A stretch of 64,000 bases of DNA from Thalassospira sp. (GTDB lineage: Bacteria; Pseudomonadota; Alphaproteobacteria; Rhodospirillales; Thalassospiraceae), in the NCBI RefSeq assembly GCF_030690045.1, contig NZ_JAUYHK010000022.1, positions 62,001-126,000 of the forward strand, in the 5' to 3' direction. The notes under the pieces were generated by a model that worked only from the letters and a program-made list of their open reading frames with translations, was not told where the DNA came from and did no database searches. Below are positions 63,610 through 64,000 of this stretch, piece after piece. The position numbers and the translations under genes are program-made. Positions within the stretch are counted from its first letter, which is position 1. Each line of letters begins with the position of its first letter.

Positions 63610-64000
63610 ATGTCTGCGAACGTTTATCCTGTCTCTGACGACATCGCAAAGGATGCATTGATCGACAAGGCGACCTATGACGCCATGTATAAACAGTCGA
63701 TCGAGGATCCGGACGCCTTCTGGGGCGAACATGGCAAACGCATTGACTGGATCAAACCGTTTACCAGGGTCAAAAATGTCAGCTATGACGCCAAAGACCT
63801 CTATATCAAATGGTTTGAAGACGGCACGCTGAACGTTGCGGCAAACTGCCTGGACCGGCATCTTGCCAAACGCGGCAACCAGACCGCCATCATCTTTGAA
63901 GGCGACGATCCGTCGGTTTCCGAACATATCACCTATAAAGACCTGCATGAACGGGTCTGCCGTTTTGCCAATGCCCTGAAATCAATGGGGGTTCGCAAGG
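63610..64000 (+). CDS. acs: Acetyl-CoA synthetase, N-terminal part (runs off the window)
   Basis: The first 130 codons of an acetate-CoA ligase, starting at ATG 63610 with AGAGG upstream. The N-terminal ACS signature is clear: [40 protein letters not shown], and the beginning of the adenylation domain ([20 protein letters not shown]). The full enzyme makes acetyl-CoA from acetate with ATP. The catalytic core and acetylation-site lysine lie outside the window. Confidence 0.93.
   Translation, partial: MSANVYPVSDDIAKDALIDKATYDAMYKQSIEDPDAFWGEHGKRIDWIKPFTRVKNVSYDAKDLYIKWFEDGTLNVAANCLDRHLAKRGNQTAIIFEGDDPSVSEHITYKDLHERVCRFANALKSMGVRK

Noticed and set aside
1-64000. tRNA or rRNA genes, prophage or IS transposase
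   Set aside because: I looked on both strands for cloverleaf and T-loop motifs, rRNA core sequences, integrases and transposase motifs and saw none I could support.

Overview
The window looks like a chromosomal segment of a marine alphaproteobacterium, most likely Rhodospirillales close to Thalassospira. The reasons are the moderately high GC, the short-type SRP RNA upstream of dnaX-ybaB-recR, the ChvI/ChvG-HprK-RapZ-EIIA-HPr-EI cluster, the DivL-like pseudokinase and several TRAP transporters. The species assignment is inference. Most of the window is dense, well-ordered chromosome with short or overlapping gene junctions.

The accessory part is near the left end. A single-effector type VI-A CRISPR system lies between a pyrimidine 5'-nucleotidase gene and dapD, which are often close together in relatives. 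It consists of a Cas13a of about 1223 residues (1486-5157) with two R-x4-H HEPN motifs, and a short array (5303-5586) with 36-nt repeats, four spacers and a broken last repeat. There is no cas1 or cas2. About 1.5 kb of non-coding, repeat-rich DNA follows. It carries one copy of a ~267-bp element with a promoter, an attenuator-like hairpin and a 34-codon ORF. A second, inverted copy lies 20 kb away at about 27.2-27.5 kb. I do not recognise this element.

Region by region: 7.1-9.2 kb is lysine/DAP synthesis (dapD, dapE). 9.3-12.3 kb holds a GST/LysR pair, a DUF1636 protein and NudC. 12.4-15.5 kb is SRP RNA, dnaX, ybaB and recR. 15.5-22.3 kb (minus strand) is a seven-gene operon for quinate/shikimate-type compounds: TRAP transporter, shikimate dehydrogenase, GntR regulator, 3-dehydroshikimate dehydratase and 3-dehydroquinase. 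22.8-27.1 kb has a Crp-type regulator overlapping a membrane class III cyclase, then fliW and a DUF4139 protein. 27.8-35 kb has a TPR-like protein, a membrane protein, a hydroxyacid reductase, the DivL-like pseudokinase, and an HD hydrolase/nucleotidyltransferase pair. 35-42.7 kb has an HxlR-controlled GST/tautomerase operon, ahcY with a palindromic operator, a MocR-controlled peroxiredoxin/LysE operon and a ParDE toxin-antitoxin pair. 42.8-49.3 kb is the regulatory PTS joined to ChvGI. 49.5-56.7 kb is DctBD, a sigma-54 promoter and a TAXI-TRAP transporter. 56.8-64 kb has an MFS transporter, a small protein gene, LysR, GNAT, fmt, def, rmuC and the start of acs.

The most notable items are the Cas13a locus, the duplicated 34-codon ORF element, the HD/nucleotidyltransferase pair, the His-less DivL-like kinase, and the DctBD/sigma-54/TAXI-TRAP arrangement.
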